The notes below the pieces were generated by a model that ran no database searches, was not told the origin of the DNA, and saw nothing but the letters and a program-made list of their open reading frames with translations. A stretch of DNA of 64,000 bases, from contig NZ_MUYU01000018.1 in assembly GCF_002014825.1 (NCBI RefSeq), positions 54,728 to 118,727 of the forward strand. The letters run 5' to 3'. Of this stretch, positions 55,486 to 64,000 are shown piece after piece. A program made the translations under genes and the position numbers. Source of the DNA: Moraxella pluranimalium (lineage in GTDB: Bacteria > Pseudomonadota > Gammaproteobacteria > Pseudomonadales > Moraxellaceae). Positions within the stretch are counted from its first letter, which is position 1; each line of letters opens with the position of its first letter.

Positions 55486-56451
55486 ATGACCACTCGCACA
55501 CTGACCATCGCCACTCGCCAAAGTCCATTGGCACTATGGCAAGCCAATTTTATCAAAGATGCGCTTGAACGCCTGTACCCGCAGATGACCGTCACCTTAC
55601 TTGAGATGGTGACTCGTGGCGATAAGATTTTGGATACGCCACTTGCCAAGATTGGTGGCAAGGGTCTATTTGTCAAAGAGCTTGAACAGGCTCTATATGA
55701 TGGGCGTGCTGATATTGCCGTGCATTCGCTCAAGGATGTGCCGATGGTATTGCCCGAAGGCTTGACGCTTGGGGCGTATTGCAAGCGTCATGCACCGACC
55801 GATGCTTTTGTGTCAAATGCCTTTGCAAGCCTTGATGAGCTGCCAAGTGGTGCAGTGCTTGGCACATCTAGCCTACGCCGTGAATGCCAGCTTCGTCAAG
55901 CTCGCCCTGACCTTATCATCAAAAGCCTGCGTGGCAATGTCGGCACACGCCTAGCCAAGCTCGATGCTAGTGAATATGATGCGATTATCCTAGCCACGAG
56001 CGGACTTCAGCGACTAGGACTCGATGCTCGCATTCGCCATGAGCTCAATGAATCGCTATCGCTACCTGCGGTGGGTCAAGGGGCGCTTGCCATCGAATGC
56101 CGAGCTGGTGATGATGAGATGTTGTCACTACTCGCACCGCTCAATGACACCGCCACTGCCCTGTGCGTGATGGCAGAGCGAGCGATGAATCGTACGCTAG
56201 AAGGCGGCTGCCAAGTGCCGATTGCAGGCTTTGCTACCATCGATGATGGCACACTGCGCCTGCGTGGTCGTGTCGGCTCTGTCGATGGCAAGGTGCTACT
56301 AAAAGCCGAAAACACCATCACCCTAGGCGATGATGAGACTGCCAATATCACAGCAGTAGAAGCGCTTGGCGAACAAATCGCCCGTGAGCTACTCGCCCAA
56401 GGTGCGGATGCGATTTTACAAGAAGTGTATCAATCCGCTGATAACGCCTAA
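55486..56451 (+). CDS. hemC: hydroxymethylbilane synthase (porphobilinogen deaminase)
   Basis: HemC joins four porphobilinogen units into hydroxymethylbilane in heme synthesis. The 321-residue protein has the start [48 protein letters not shown] with its arginines, [11 protein letters not shown], and the dipyrromethane-binding Cys in [12 protein letters not shown]. The ATG at 55486 fits the family. hemD follows after one base. Confidence 0.97.
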   Translation: MTTRTLTIATRQSPLALWQANFIKDALERLYPQMTVTLLEMVTRGDKILDTPLAKIGGKGLFVKELEQALYDGRADIAVHSLKDVPMVLPEGLTLGAYCKRHAPTDAFVSNAFASLDELPSGAVLGTSSLRRECQLRQARPDLIIKSLRGNVGTRLAKLDASEYDAIILATSGLQRLGLDARIRHELNESLSLPAVGQGALAIECRAGDDEMLSLLAPLNDTATALCVMAERAMNRTLEGGCQVPIAGFATIDDGTLRLRGRVGSVDGKVLLKAENTITLGDDETANITAVEALGEQIARELLAQGADAILQEVYQSADNA

Positions 56452-56452
56452 T

Positions 56453-57232
56453 ATGCCAACGACCTTGCCCGTGCTCATCAACACCCGCCCTATTCATCGG
56501 GGTGATGTCATCCGTCAGATGGTGGGCGTGACAGTGGTGGATTTACCATTACTTGAGATTCGCTCACTGCCCATCGCTGATGATGCACGGGTGATGATGG
56601 CGCAGTTTTGTCAAGGGGGGTATGATGCACTGGTCATCACCAGTGTCGAGTCAGCACGGCGAGCCTTGGACTATCTGCACACGCATCAGGTGGCTATGCC
56701 CATCCATCTGCCAAATACACCCATCATCGCCGTCGGCACTGCCACCGCCCAAGTGATGCAAGTGCATGGCTTTGATGTCATCTTGCCCCAGACCACCAAC
56801 AACGAAGGGATGCTAAGCCTACCGCAAATCGCAAGTCTGACAGCACATGACCGAGTGCTGATTTGGCGTGGGGTTGGCGGACGGCGACTGCTACACGACA
56901 CGCTGGTGGCAAAGGGCGTGCACATCGATGCGATTGAGTGGTATGAGCGGACGACACCGTCTGATTTGTATGATAACTTTAGCGCCATCTTGCCGACATT
57001 GCCCACCATGCCTAGCCATGCCCATGTCATCATCAGCAGTGAGATGGCGTATCAAGCTTGGGCAAGCCTACCGCACGCAGGGACGAGCTATCATTATTTG
57101 GCACTGGGCAAGCGACTTGCCCGCATCATCCGTACGCACGAGCCATCAGCCATCATCAGCACGATTGATGATTTGTCCGTACAGGCGATTGGGCGTGCTA
57201 TCCATACCAAGCCATCAGCCATCATTGCATAA
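56453..57232 (+). CDS. hemD: uroporphyrinogen-III synthase
   Basis: HemD closes the linear tetrapyrrole with inversion of ring D. The 259-residue protein shows the weakly conserved family pattern: LINTRPIHRGDVIRQM, ALVITSVESARRALDYL, IIAVGTATAQVMQVHG, VLIWRGVGGRRLLHDTL and IEWYERT, then a C-terminal IISSEMAYQAW. The call leans on its place right after hemC. It is divergent in sequence, as this family usually is. The ATG at 56453 follows the hemC stop by one base. Confidence 0.9.
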   Translation: MPTTLPVLINTRPIHRGDVIRQMVGVTVVDLPLLEIRSLPIADDARVMMAQFCQGGYDALVITSVESARRALDYLHTHQVAMPIHLPNTPIIAVGTATAQVMQVHGFDVILPQTTNNEGMLSLPQIASLTAHDRVLIWRGVGGRRLLHDTLVAKGVHIDAIEWYERTTPSDLYDNFSAILPTLPTMPSHAHVIISSEMAYQAWASLPHAGTSYHYLALGKRLARIIRTHEPSAIISTIDDLSVQAIGRAIHTKPSAIIA

Positions 57233-57322
57233 CTATCGCAACGGATTATCCGTCACACCCGCCATCGGTACGATTACTTGGCGATTTTTTGCCAAAAATT
57301 TCATCTTTTATCACCCCATTCC

Positions 57323-57350
57323 CTTGAAAAAATACCCCTTTACCATTATC
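57323..57350 (+). promoter_or_regulatory. candidate heat-shock (sigma-32) promoter of grpE
   Basis: CTTGAAA (57323-57329) is a perfect sigma-32 -35 box. CCATTAT (57343-57349) lies 13 bases on and partly fits the CCCCATnT -10 box. The ATG of grpE is 41 bases further. Confidence 0.5.
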
Positions 57351-57390
57351 AATGTAGGGATTTTCATTGAAACTAAATTTTGGGGTAATT

Positions 57391-57921
57391 ATGACCGAGC
57401 AAACCAACAACGACATCTTGGATGATAGCGTAGAAACCATCGAGCAAGCGACCGAGCTTGACGAAGTTGCGACACTCAAAGCCACCATCAGCGAGCTTGA
57501 AGCACAAGTCAAAGACGCCAAAGAAGTCGCCGCGCGTGCCAATGCCGAATCCTACAACGCCCAGCGTCGTATGGAACAAGAAACGGACAAGGCAAAAAAA
57601 TACGCCCTACAAAAATTCGCCAAAGAACTACTCGATGTCGTCGATAACCTTGAGCGCGCCATCAAAGCCAGCGAGAAAGCAGGCGCTGATGACAGCACCC
57701 TTGAAGGGCTAAAACTGACCCACAAATCACTGCTTACCGTCCTTGAAAAAAATGGCGTGGTCGCAGTCGGTCAAGTTGGTGATGCTTTCAATCCTGATAT
57801 TCACGAAGCTGTTGGCATCTTCCCTGATGCCGAAAAAGACACCATCGGTCAAGTGCTCCAAAAAGGCTATACGCTCAACGAACGCACTCTACGCCCTGCA
57901 ATGGTGCTTGTTGGCGGCTAA
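57391..57921 (+). CDS. grpE: nucleotide exchange factor GrpE
   Basis: GrpE releases ADP from DnaK. The 176-residue protein has an acidic N-terminus, a long coiled coil (about residues 30-85, with AARANAESYNAQRRMEQETDKAKKYA across the dimer helix), and a C-terminal beta domain with GDAFNPDIHEAVG and VLQKGYTLNERTLRPAMV. The ATG at 57391 follows GGGG. It lies 200 bases upstream of dnaK on the same strand. Confidence 0.96.
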   Translation: MTEQTNNDILDDSVETIEQATELDEVATLKATISELEAQVKDAKEVAARANAESYNAQRRMEQETDKAKKYALQKFAKELLDVVDNLERAIKASEKAGADDSTLEGLKLTHKSLLTVLEKNGVVAVGQVGDAFNPDIHEAVGIFPDAEKDTIGQVLQKGYTLNERTLRPAMVLVGG

Positions 57922-57998
57922 TGCGTTGACTTGGGATTTATTGAATGATTTCAATGGTTTAAAAGTCAAAAATTTTTGAAAAAAATTCAATTTTCTCC

Positions 57999-58027
57999 CT
58001 TGAAAAGTACAAAATCACACAAATATA
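57999..58027 (+). promoter_or_regulatory. possible heat-shock promoter of dnaK
   Basis: CTTGAAA (57999-58005) is again a perfect sigma-32 -35 box. The region 13-15 bases on reads CACACAAAT, a poor -10 match. The repeat of CCCTTGAAA before both grpE and dnaK supports it. Confidence 0.35.
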
Positions 58028-58122
58028 GCAGTTAAGCTTGGCAAGATTGTTAAAATAAAATTTTCAACCTTGCCTAATTAGTAAAAATTTTCACATTAAA
58101 ATATCTAAAATTGGAGTAAACT

Positions 58123-60033
58123 ATGTCTAAAGTAATCGGTATTGACCTAGGTACCACCAACTCATGTGTGGCTGTCCTAGAAGGTGACAAAGTCAAAGTC
58201 ATCGAAAACGCAGAAGGTGCGCGCACCACGCCATCAATCGTTGCGTTCAAAGATGGCGAAATCTTGGTCGGCCAATCGGCAAAACGCCAAGCCGTCACCA
58301 ACCCAAAAAACACCCTATTTGCCATCAAGCGTCTGATTGGCCGTCGTTTTGAAGACAAAGAAGTCCAAAAAGACATCTCACTTGTCCCATTCAAAATCGT
58401 CAAAGCTGACAATGGCGATGCATGGGTAGATGTCGATGGCAAAAAACAAGCGCCACCACAAATCAGTGCTGAAGTACTGCGTAAAATGAAAAAGACTGCT
58501 GAAGACTATTTGGGCGAGCCTGTGACTGAAGCCGTCGTAACCGTACCTGCGTACTTCAACGACGCACAGCGTCAAGCGACCAAAGATGCGGGTAAAATCG
58601 CAGGTCTGGATGTCAAGCGTATCATCAACGAACCAACCGCTGCTGCCCTTGCTTATGGCATGGACAAAAAAGGTGGCGATAAGACCATCGCTGTCTATGA
58701 CCTAGGTGGTGGTACATTTGACGTGTCAATCATCGAGATTGCTGATGTCGATGGCGAACAACAATTTGAGGTACTAGCAACCAACGGTGACACTCACCTT
58801 GGCGGTGAAGACTTTGACTTGGCATTGATTGATTATTTGGTTGAAGAGTTCAAAAAAGAACAAGATGTCAACCTAAAAGGCGACCCACTAGCGATGCAAC
58901 GCCTAAAAGAAGCTGCCGAAAAAGCCAAAATTGAGCTATCAAGCAGCCAATCAACCGAAGTGAACTTGCCATACATCACCGCTGATGCGACAGGTCCTAA
59001 GCACCTTGTCATCACCATCAGCCGTGCTAAGCTTGAGAGCCTAACCGAAGAGATGGTTGCTCGCACGATTTTGCCTTGCAAAACTGCACTAGAAGATGCT
59101 GGCCTATCTACCAGCGACATTGATGATGTCATCCTAGTCGGTGGTCAAACTCGTATGCCACTAGTACAACAAAAAGTACAAGAATTCTTTGGCAAAGAGC
59201 CACGCAAAGATGTGAACCCTGATGAAGCGGTCGCAATGGGTGCAGCAGTTCAAGGTGCGGTACTGTCAGGCGACAAAAAAGATGTATTGCTACTAGATGT
59301 GACCCCGCTTACCCTAGGTATCGAAACCATGGGCGGCGTGATGACTGCGATCATCGAGAAGAACACCATGATTCCAACCAAAAAATCACAAGTGTTCTCA
59401 ACAGCAGCCGACAACCAACCTGCGGTATCAATCCAAGTGTATCAAGGTGAGCGTAAAATCGCCAACCAAAACAAACTGCTTGGCAACTTTGATTTGACTG
59501 ACATTCCACCTGCACCACGCGGCGTACCACAAATCGAAGTCACCTTTGACATCAACGCTGACGGCATCATGAACATCAGCGCCAAAGACAAAGGCACTGG
59601 CAAATCACAGTCAATCCAGATCAAAGCCGACTCAGGTCTGTCTGATGCCGAGATCGAAGAGATGATCCGTGCCGCTGAAGCGAATGCTGCTGAAGATGAG
59701 AAATTTGCTGCCCTTGCCAATGCTCGTAACGAAGCAGACGGCCGTATCCATGCTGTCCAAAAAGCACTCAAAGATGCTGGCGACAAAGCAACTGCCGAAG
59801 AAACTGCCGCTGTCGAAGAAGCCATCAAAGCGCTAGAAGCAGCGACCAAAGAAGACAATGTCGATGACATCAAAGCCAAGCTTGAAGCACTTGACAATGC
59901 CTTCTTACCAATCGGTCAAAAAATCTACGCCGATGCTGGTGCACAAGGTACTGACGCACAGCCACAACAAGATGCTAAGCCTGCCGATGATGGCGTGGTG
60001 GACGCTGAATACACCGAAGTCAAAGACAAATAA
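58123..60033 (+). CDS. dnaK: chaperone DnaK (Hsp70)
   Basis: DnaK is the main Hsp70 chaperone. The 636-residue protein has the ATPase signatures [25 protein letters not shown] and [15 protein letters not shown], the interdomain linker [15 protein letters not shown], a beta substrate domain and a helical lid. The tail ends in an acidic stretch ([15 protein letters not shown]) typical for DnaK. GGAG precedes the ATG. A terminator follows at 60061; dnaJ is not adjacent. Confidence 0.98.
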   Translation: MSKVIGIDLGTTNSCVAVLEGDKVKVIENAEGARTTPSIVAFKDGEILVGQSAKRQAVTNPKNTLFAIKRLIGRRFEDKEVQKDISLVPFKIVKADNGDAWVDVDGKKQAPPQISAEVLRKMKKTAEDYLGEPVTEAVVTVPAYFNDAQRQATKDAGKIAGLDVKRIINEPTAAALAYGMDKKGGDKTIAVYDLGGGTFDVSIIEIADVDGEQQFEVLATNGDTHLGGEDFDLALIDYLVEEFKKEQDVNLKGDPLAMQRLKEAAEKAKIELSSSQSTEVNLPYITADATGPKHLVITISRAKLESLTEEMVARTILPCKTALEDAGLSTSDIDDVILVGGQTRMPLVQQKVQEFFGKEPRKDVNPDEAVAMGAAVQGAVLSGDKKDVLLLDVTPLTLGIETMGGVMTAIIEKNTMIPTKKSQVFSTAADNQPAVSIQVYQGERKIANQNKLLGNFDLTDIPPAPRGVPQIEVTFDINADGIMNISAKDKGTGKSQSIQIKADSGLSDAEIEEMIRAAEANAAEDEKFAALANARNEADGRIHAVQKALKDAGDKATAEETAAVEEAIKALEAATKEDNVDDIKAKLEALDNAFLPIGQKIYADAGAQGTDAQPQQDAKPADDGVVDAEYTEVKDK

Positions 60034-60060
60034 TCCAAAGTTTTTGTTCAAGACATCAAC

Positions 60061-60093
60061 AATGACCCGTCCGTGTGATGGGTCATTTTTTTA
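60061..60093 (+). terminator. terminator after dnaK
   Basis: AATGACCC (60061-60068) pairs with GGGTCATT (60080-60087), followed by TTTTTT. Confidence 0.85.
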
Positions 60094-60256
60094 TAAAACT
60101 GCTTAGCAAGCTTAGTTTTGGATTTGCTAATAAACACAGCTTTTGTTAAACAAAGTCATACAAAACGCCAAACACAGTGACAAATCTTAGCCAACATTCA
60201 TCAGCAAAAGTGATATAATAACCACAATCCTTGTAAACCTATAAAGTGAGACAGCC

Positions 60257-60511
60257 ATGAGCGACATCATCAGCCAATTCATCCCCATTTTTGCGGTGAC
60301 TTTTGGGGTGTTTCTACTGTTTTTCTTATTCATGGGTGTTGGTTATTTGGTCAAAAAACAACCACTCAAAGGCTCATGTGGCGGCGTTGCCAATTTGATG
60401 GGTGATGAGTATTGCCAATTTTGTGGCAATGACCCCAACAAGTGCGAAAGCCAAGCCAAGCTGGATGCTGACACCAAATCCAAAGCCGAAAGCTTGTCCA
60501 AGCCTGCTTAA
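60257..60511 (+). CDS. nqrM: Na+-NQR maturation factor NqrM
   Basis: NqrM (DUF539) is a small membrane protein needed to assemble the Na+-pumping NADH:quinone reductase, probably by delivering iron to NqrD/NqrE. The 84-residue protein has one helix (about residues 8-32), a KxPLKGSCGG motif and the cysteine cluster YCQFCGNDPNKCE. The tail is longer and more charged than in Vibrio. It implies that the organism has a Na+-NQR complex, though the nqr genes are not in the window. A TATAAT at 60214-60219 probably drives it. Confidence 0.9.
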   Translation: MSDIISQFIPIFAVTFGVFLLFFLFMGVGYLVKKQPLKGSCGGVANLMGDEYCQFCGNDPNKCESQAKLDADTKSKAESLSKPA

Positions 60512-60530
60512 TCACACTCATATCACGCAC

Positions 60531-60563
60531 AAGACTTGGTTGCATTACACCAAGTCTTTTTGT
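60531..60563 (+). terminator. terminator after nqrM
   Basis: AAGACTTGGT (60531-60540) pairs with ACCAAGTCTT (60549-60558), followed by a T-run. Confidence 0.85.
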
Positions 60564-60695
60564 TTTTTTCTTAGGCACTTAAACTCTAGCCCGTCCTTTA
60601 CCAAAAGTTGGCTTAGTCCCAATCTTTTTTTGACTATTGGCAATCAGGTTTCATGTTACAATATCGCAAATTTTAAGCCATTTTGCCATATCATC

Positions 60696-61886
60696 ATGAC
60701 ACACCCAACCACCACCAAAGCTCGCTTTATCGTGCCACTGCTCATCATTGGGCTTATCTTGGCTGCGACCAATATGCGCTCGCCGATTGTGATGATTGGC
60801 TCGATTGCATCGATGCTACAGCAGACATTGGGACTTGGCGCTGGTGATATTGGCTTGCTGGGTGCCTTGCCCATGCCGTTATTTGCCATCGGTGCGCTGA
60901 TTGCACCCATGCTTGCCAAGCGGTTTGGGCTAGAGATCATGATGATTACCATGACAGCGCTGTTGACGCTTGGCGTGGCGACTCGTGTCTGGGCAGGTGC
61001 GCCATTGCTATTTGCAGGGACGCTTGTGCTGTCGTTCGCCATCGGGATGCTCAACGCACTCACCGCCCCTTTTATCAAAAACTACGCCCCCAATCATATT
61101 GCGCTTGCGACAGGTATCTTTAGCCTGAGTATGTCAGCCATCGCAGGTATCAGTGCGGTGGTGGTCGTGCCGATGGCGGATGGCTTGTCGTGGCAGGCGG
61201 CGCTGAGTAGCTGGGCGATATTTGGCTGTATGACGACACTGATTTGGACGCTGATTTATCGGACACGGCACACGCAGACAGTGGCAGATACGGCAGTACA
61301 GCACACGGTTCGCTTTCGTCCGTGGCGTAGCTTGTCTGCTTGGCAGATGGCAGTGATGATGGGTGTGCAGTCGTTTTTATTTTATACGGTGGCAAGCTTT
61401 TTGCCATCGATTGGTACTAGTTTTGGGCAAGATTTGGGGCGTGCCACGCAGACGGCGTTGATTTTTCAGCTGATGGCACCGCCTGCGATTTTGCTGTTGA
61501 CTTATCTGATTCGCCACGCTGTGCCCACACGTATCATCGGTGCGACAGGCTGTGTGTGCAATGCCATCGGCGTGCTTGGTATTTTGATGATGCCAAGTCA
61601 GCTCGTGCTGTGGTCGGCGGTGATGGGCTTTGGCTGTGCGGTGGTGTTTACCTTGTCGCTGATGATGTTCTCACTACGCACTAGTAGCACGGAGAACGCT
61701 CGGGATTTATCGGGCATGGTGCAGGCGGTAGGCTATTTTATTGCGATGTTTGGGCCGCTGAGCATGGGCTGGCTGTTTGAGACCTTTGGCGATTGGCAAG
61801 TGCCGCTGATTGTCTTATCTGTGCTCATGCTTATCAATGTGCCTGTGGGATTTTTGGCAAGTGCTGAACATAAAGTGGATGACTGA
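60696..61886 (+). CDS. MFS transporter, CynX/NimT-like
   Basis: This 396-residue protein has 12 predicted membrane helices and the CynX/NimT subgroup start (LLIIGLILAATNMRSPIVMIGS). Loop motifs include LAKRFGLEIMM between helices 2 and 3 and FIKNYAPNHIALATGIFS. CynX relates to cyanate transport and NimT to 2-nitroimidazole export, but the substrate here cannot be told. The ATG at 60696 is chosen because the sequence then begins as relatives do; it lacks a clear ribosome site. Confidence 0.85.
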   Translation: MTHPTTTKARFIVPLLIIGLILAATNMRSPIVMIGSIASMLQQTLGLGAGDIGLLGALPMPLFAIGALIAPMLAKRFGLEIMMITMTALLTLGVATRVWAGAPLLFAGTLVLSFAIGMLNALTAPFIKNYAPNHIALATGIFSLSMSAIAGISAVVVVPMADGLSWQAALSSWAIFGCMTTLIWTLIYRTRHTQTVADTAVQHTVRFRPWRSLSAWQMAVMMGVQSFLFYTVASFLPSIGTSFGQDLGRATQTALIFQLMAPPAILLLTYLIRHAVPTRIIGATGCVCNAIGVLGILMMPSQLVLWSAVMGFGCAVVFTLSLMMFSLRTSSTENARDLSGMVQAVGYFIAMFGPLSMGWLFETFGDWQVPLIVLSVLMLINVPVGFLASAEHKVDD

Positions 61887-61931
61887 TACCGCTTGACGCA
61901 GTCAGATACCGTCACTTGACTTACCAAAAAA

Positions 61932-61958
61932 ACACCCCAAAAGCTGATTTTGGGGTGT
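61932..61958 (-). terminator. terminator after hisH
   Basis: Perfect 11-bp arms (61932-61942 and 61948-61958, ACACCCCAAAA / TTTTGGGGTGT) with loop GCTGA are followed by TTTTTTT on the minus strand, 11 bases after the hisH stop. Confidence 0.85.
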
Positions 61959-61969
61959 GTTGGTATCTT

Positions 61970-62602
61970 TCACGGTTGCCACTTGATAAAATTGGATAAC
62001 AGTTTTAGCCCTGCGTTGTGGCTTTTTTCGGGGTGGAACTGAGTGATGAACAGATTATCCCGAATGATGCTTGAGCAAAATTTCTCACCGTACTCGGTGG
62101 TGGCGATGATTAAATCATCATTAGGCGCAGGATCGCAGTAGTAGCTATGAGTAAAATAAAAATGCTCATGATTACAGCCATCCCACAGCACATGGTCGGT
62201 GTCGGCATCGACACGATTCCAGCCGACATGGGGGATTTTGATCGCATGACCATTTTCGACCCAAGTCTCATCAAACAAGCGCACTGCCCCTTTGATGATG
62301 CCAAGACATGGCACGTCGCCTTCTTCAGAATAATCAAACATCGCCTGCATACCGACACAAATTGCCATCACAGGCTTGGTCGCTAGCACATCTTTGACTG
62401 CCACATCAATGCCATGCGCCACCATATTTGCCATCGCATCACGCATCGCACCGACACCTGGCAATAGGATTTTGTCCGCTGATTGGATGACTTTTGGGTC
62501 GCTTGTGATGACGACATCGCCACCAGCGACACTTAGGGCGTTTGCCACAGAATATAGGTTGCCCACGCCATAGTCGAGTAGCGCAATCGTTGGAGTAGTC
62601 AT
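61970..62602 (-). CDS. hisH: imidazole glycerol phosphate synthase, glutaminase subunit
   Basis: HisH hydrolyses glutamine and channels ammonia to HisF in histidine synthesis. The 210-residue class I amidotransferase has ALLDYGVGNLYSV, LLPGVGAMRDAM, the nucleophile in MAICVGMQAMF and the His-Glu pair in ITQFHPEKSH. It follows hisB by 10 bases on the same strand. Two ATGs (62605, 62602) follow GGGAG; the second has better spacing. hisA and hisF are outside the window or elsewhere. Confidence 0.95.
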   Translation of the reverse strand: MTTPTIALLDYGVGNLYSVANALSVAGGDVVITSDPKVIQSADKILLPGVGAMRDAMANMVAHGIDVAVKDVLATKPVMAICVGMQAMFDYSEEGDVPCLGIIKGAVRLFDETWVENGHAIKIPHVGWNRVDADTDHVLWDGCNHEHFYFTHSYYCDPAPNDDLIIATTEYGEKFCSSIIRDNLFITQFHPEKSHNAGLKLLSNFIKWQP

Positions 62603-62612
62603 CATCGCTCCC

Positions 62613-63206
62613 TTATAGCATCTCTTTGGTTGATGGTAATTGGTTCAAGGCACGCTCATCGTACTCGATCGCCATGCGTAGCGCACGAGCGAGCGCCTTA
62701 AAGACACTCTCAATTTGGTGATGGCTGTTTTTGCCTTTTAGATTATCAATGTGCAGCGTGATAAAGGCGTGATTGACTAGCCCATAAAAGAACTCTGAGA
62801 ACAAATCGACATCCATCGTGCCAATGTGCGAGCGGGTAAATGGCACATCCATATGTAGCCCCGGGCGACCTGAAATATCCACCACGACACGGCTTAGACT
62901 CTCATCGAGTGGTGCATAAAAATGCCCATAACGGCGAATGCCTTTTTTGTCGCCCAAAGCCGCTTTGAGCGCCTGACCGATGGCGATGCCGACATCTTCG
63001 ACACTGTGATGGTCATCGATGTGTGTATCACCCACGCATTTGACATCTAGGTCAATCAAGCCGTGGCGTTTGATCTGATCAAGCATATGATCCAAAAACG
63101 GCACGCCCGTATCGAGCACACCTTGACCTGTGCCATCTAGATTGATGCTGACGCTGATTTGAGTTTCGGCGGTGTTGCGTGTGATGGTGGCGGTGCGAGC
63201 ACTCAT
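62613..63206 (-). CDS. hisB: imidazoleglycerol-phosphate dehydratase
   Basis: HisB dehydrates imidazole glycerol phosphate in histidine synthesis. The 197-residue single-function form has the metal-binding signatures [21 protein letters not shown] ([12 protein letters not shown]) and the second [16 protein letters not shown], plus [12 protein letters not shown]. There is no fused phosphatase domain. AAAGGATAACTT precedes the ATG. It starts the hisBH pair, divergent from def. Confidence 0.97.
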   Translation of the reverse strand: MSARTATITRNTAETQISVSINLDGTGQGVLDTGVPFLDHMLDQIKRHGLIDLDVKCVGDTHIDDHHSVEDVGIAIGQALKAALGDKKGIRRYGHFYAPLDESLSRVVVDISGRPGLHMDVPFTRSHIGTMDVDLFSEFFYGLVNHAFITLHIDNLKGKNSHHQIESVFKALARALRMAIEYDERALNQLPSTKEML

Positions 63207-63350
63207 AAGTTATCCTTTGCTGACTTTTTTAAATAAGCCAATATTTTGGCATAAATTACCCACCTTGCCAACTGCTATCTTGATGAATTGATGATTTTAT
63301 AAAATCAATGATGAAAATTGAGAAAAACTTTGGATAAATTGGTTGGTAAT

Positions 63351-63380
63351 TTGTCATTTTGCCCCCATTTTCGTTATAAT
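63351..63380 (+). promoter_or_regulatory. strong sigma-70 promoter of def
   Basis: TTGTCA (63351-63356) and TATAAT (63375-63380) are 18 bases apart, 47 bases before the def ATG. Confidence 0.7.
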
Positions 63381-63426
63381 AGACGATTCATTTTTGAGAC
63401 ATTTTAAGAAATACAACGAGAAAATT

Positions 63427-63945
63427 ATGGCACTATTACCGATTTTGGCTTATCCTGACCCACGCCTGCGTACCATCGCACAGCCTGTGGCGGTCGTGGA
63501 TGAGACCATCAAAACCTTGATTGATGATATGTTTGAGACCATGTACGATGCTCGTGGTATTGGTCTTGCGGCGACACAGGTGGATCGCCATGTGCAGGTG
63601 ATTGTGATGGATCTGGCAAGAGATGGCGAAGAGCCACAGCCGCAGGTCTTTATCAATCCTACCATCACCCCACTGACCGATGAGACCAAGCCCTATCAAG
63701 AAGGCTGTCTGTCTGTACCTGAAGTCTATGACGAAGTCGAGCGTCCTGCCCGTGTCAAAATCGATGCGCTTGACCGTGATGGTAAACCATTTAGCATTGA
63801 TGCTGATGAGCTATTGGCGGTGTGTATTCAGCATGAGATGGATCATCTAAATGGTAAGCTGTTTGTTGATTATCTATCGACACTCAAGCAATCTCGTGCC
63901 CGTGATAAGGTCAAAAAAGTGCTCAAAGCCCGAGAAAAACGCTAA
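63427..63945 (+). CDS. def: peptide deformylase
   Basis: Def removes the formyl group from new protein N-termini. The 172-residue metalloenzyme has [10 protein letters not shown] (motif 1), [11 protein letters not shown] (motif 2, metal Cys) and [12 protein letters not shown] (motif 3, HExxH). The ATG at 63427 gives the usual [15 protein letters not shown]; the frame extends upstream but over the promoter. The gene fmt, often next, would lie beyond the window; the last 55 bases hold nothing I can name. Confidence 0.97.
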   Translation: MALLPILAYPDPRLRTIAQPVAVVDETIKTLIDDMFETMYDARGIGLAATQVDRHVQVIVMDLARDGEEPQPQVFINPTITPLTDETKPYQEGCLSVPEVYDEVERPARVKIDALDRDGKPFSIDADELLAVCIQHEMDHLNGKLFVDYLSTLKQSRARDKVKKVLKAREKR

Positions 63946-64000
63946 TTTTTCTAGTCTTGTAATACACAAAAAACCCATCAAAATTGAACCGACCCCCAAT

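Noticed and set aside
59600..60000. Long antisense open frames across dnaK and other GC-rich genes
   Set aside because: They are by-products of codon structure on the other strand, without ribosome sites or family likeness.
60402..60695. Upstream extension of the MFS gene into nqrM
   Set aside because: The extension overlaps nqrM in another frame and the nqrM terminator; homologue-like sequence starts at 60696.

Overview
The window looks like a chromosomal segment of a Moraxella-like gammaproteobacterium (family Moraxellaceae). The reasons are the gene content and order: dapA next to a short lipoprotein and purC, pabC-mltG-tmk, a galU-pgi-ugd-galE block like the one flanking Acinetobacter capsule loci, divergent lptFG/pepA, and divergent argH/hemCD. 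Start codons are mostly ATG with AAGGA-type ribosome sites, and GTG is used now and then. I saw no rRNA, tRNA, CRISPR array, insertion sequence or prophage. No gene-free stretch is longer than about 300 bases.

Layout. 1-7,050 (minus strand): purC (cut by the window edge), a miniature BamC-like lipoprotein, dapA, a DegP/DegQ protease, tmk, mltG, a small exported protein, pabC and a one-helix membrane protein. 7,186-10,268 (plus): aroE, a 47-residue acidic Cys-tailed protein, and a large acyl-CoA dehydrogenase. 10,344-20,881 (minus): a surface-polysaccharide region. Its conserved flank is galU-pgi-ugd-like-galE; the AT-rich strain-specific block holds kdsA, kpsF/kdsD, a two-domain capsule polymerase, an O-acetyltransferase and a small membrane protein, and it starts right at the stop codon of plsB. 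Together these genes predict a Kdo-containing capsule. The 'ugd' has lost its catalytic and nucleotide-binding residues. 23,589-33,606: tesB, a DUF1615 lipoprotein, lptGF, pepA, a DksA-like protein and a ZnuD-type zinc receptor with a candidate Zur box.

33,858-35,888 is the most unusual stretch. After a VIT-family metal transporter come an 18-bp palindrome close to a GacA/UvrY box, a promoter, and about 125 nt carrying six GGA motifs and a terminator. This is the architecture of a CsrB/RsmY-type regulatory RNA. Directly beside it lies a low-GC DUF2000/Lrp gene pair bracketed by inverted repeats that contain Neisseriaceae DNA-uptake words, which suggests import from Neisseriaceae.

35,888-47,254: yigZ, rsuA (followed by a parS-like palindrome), dnaJ, metC, dapB, trpB, a membrane metallophosphoesterase, a YheT hydrolase, a CbpA-like J protein and an ABC-F ATPase. 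47,430-53,893: an AhpD-like protein, then an operon coupling an acyl-CoA-dehydrogenase-fold enzyme, a fused rubredoxin/rubredoxin reductase, a Tat-exported binding protein, a permease and an ATPase. This looks like an uptake-and-oxidation system for an unidentified small molecule. 53,951-63,945: argH, hemCD, grpE-dnaK, nqrM, an MFS transporter, hisBH and def.

Across the window the 9-mer CTTGGCAAG (either strand) occurs about 18 times, where chance predicts fewer than one. All functional calls come from reading the sequence; no database search was made.
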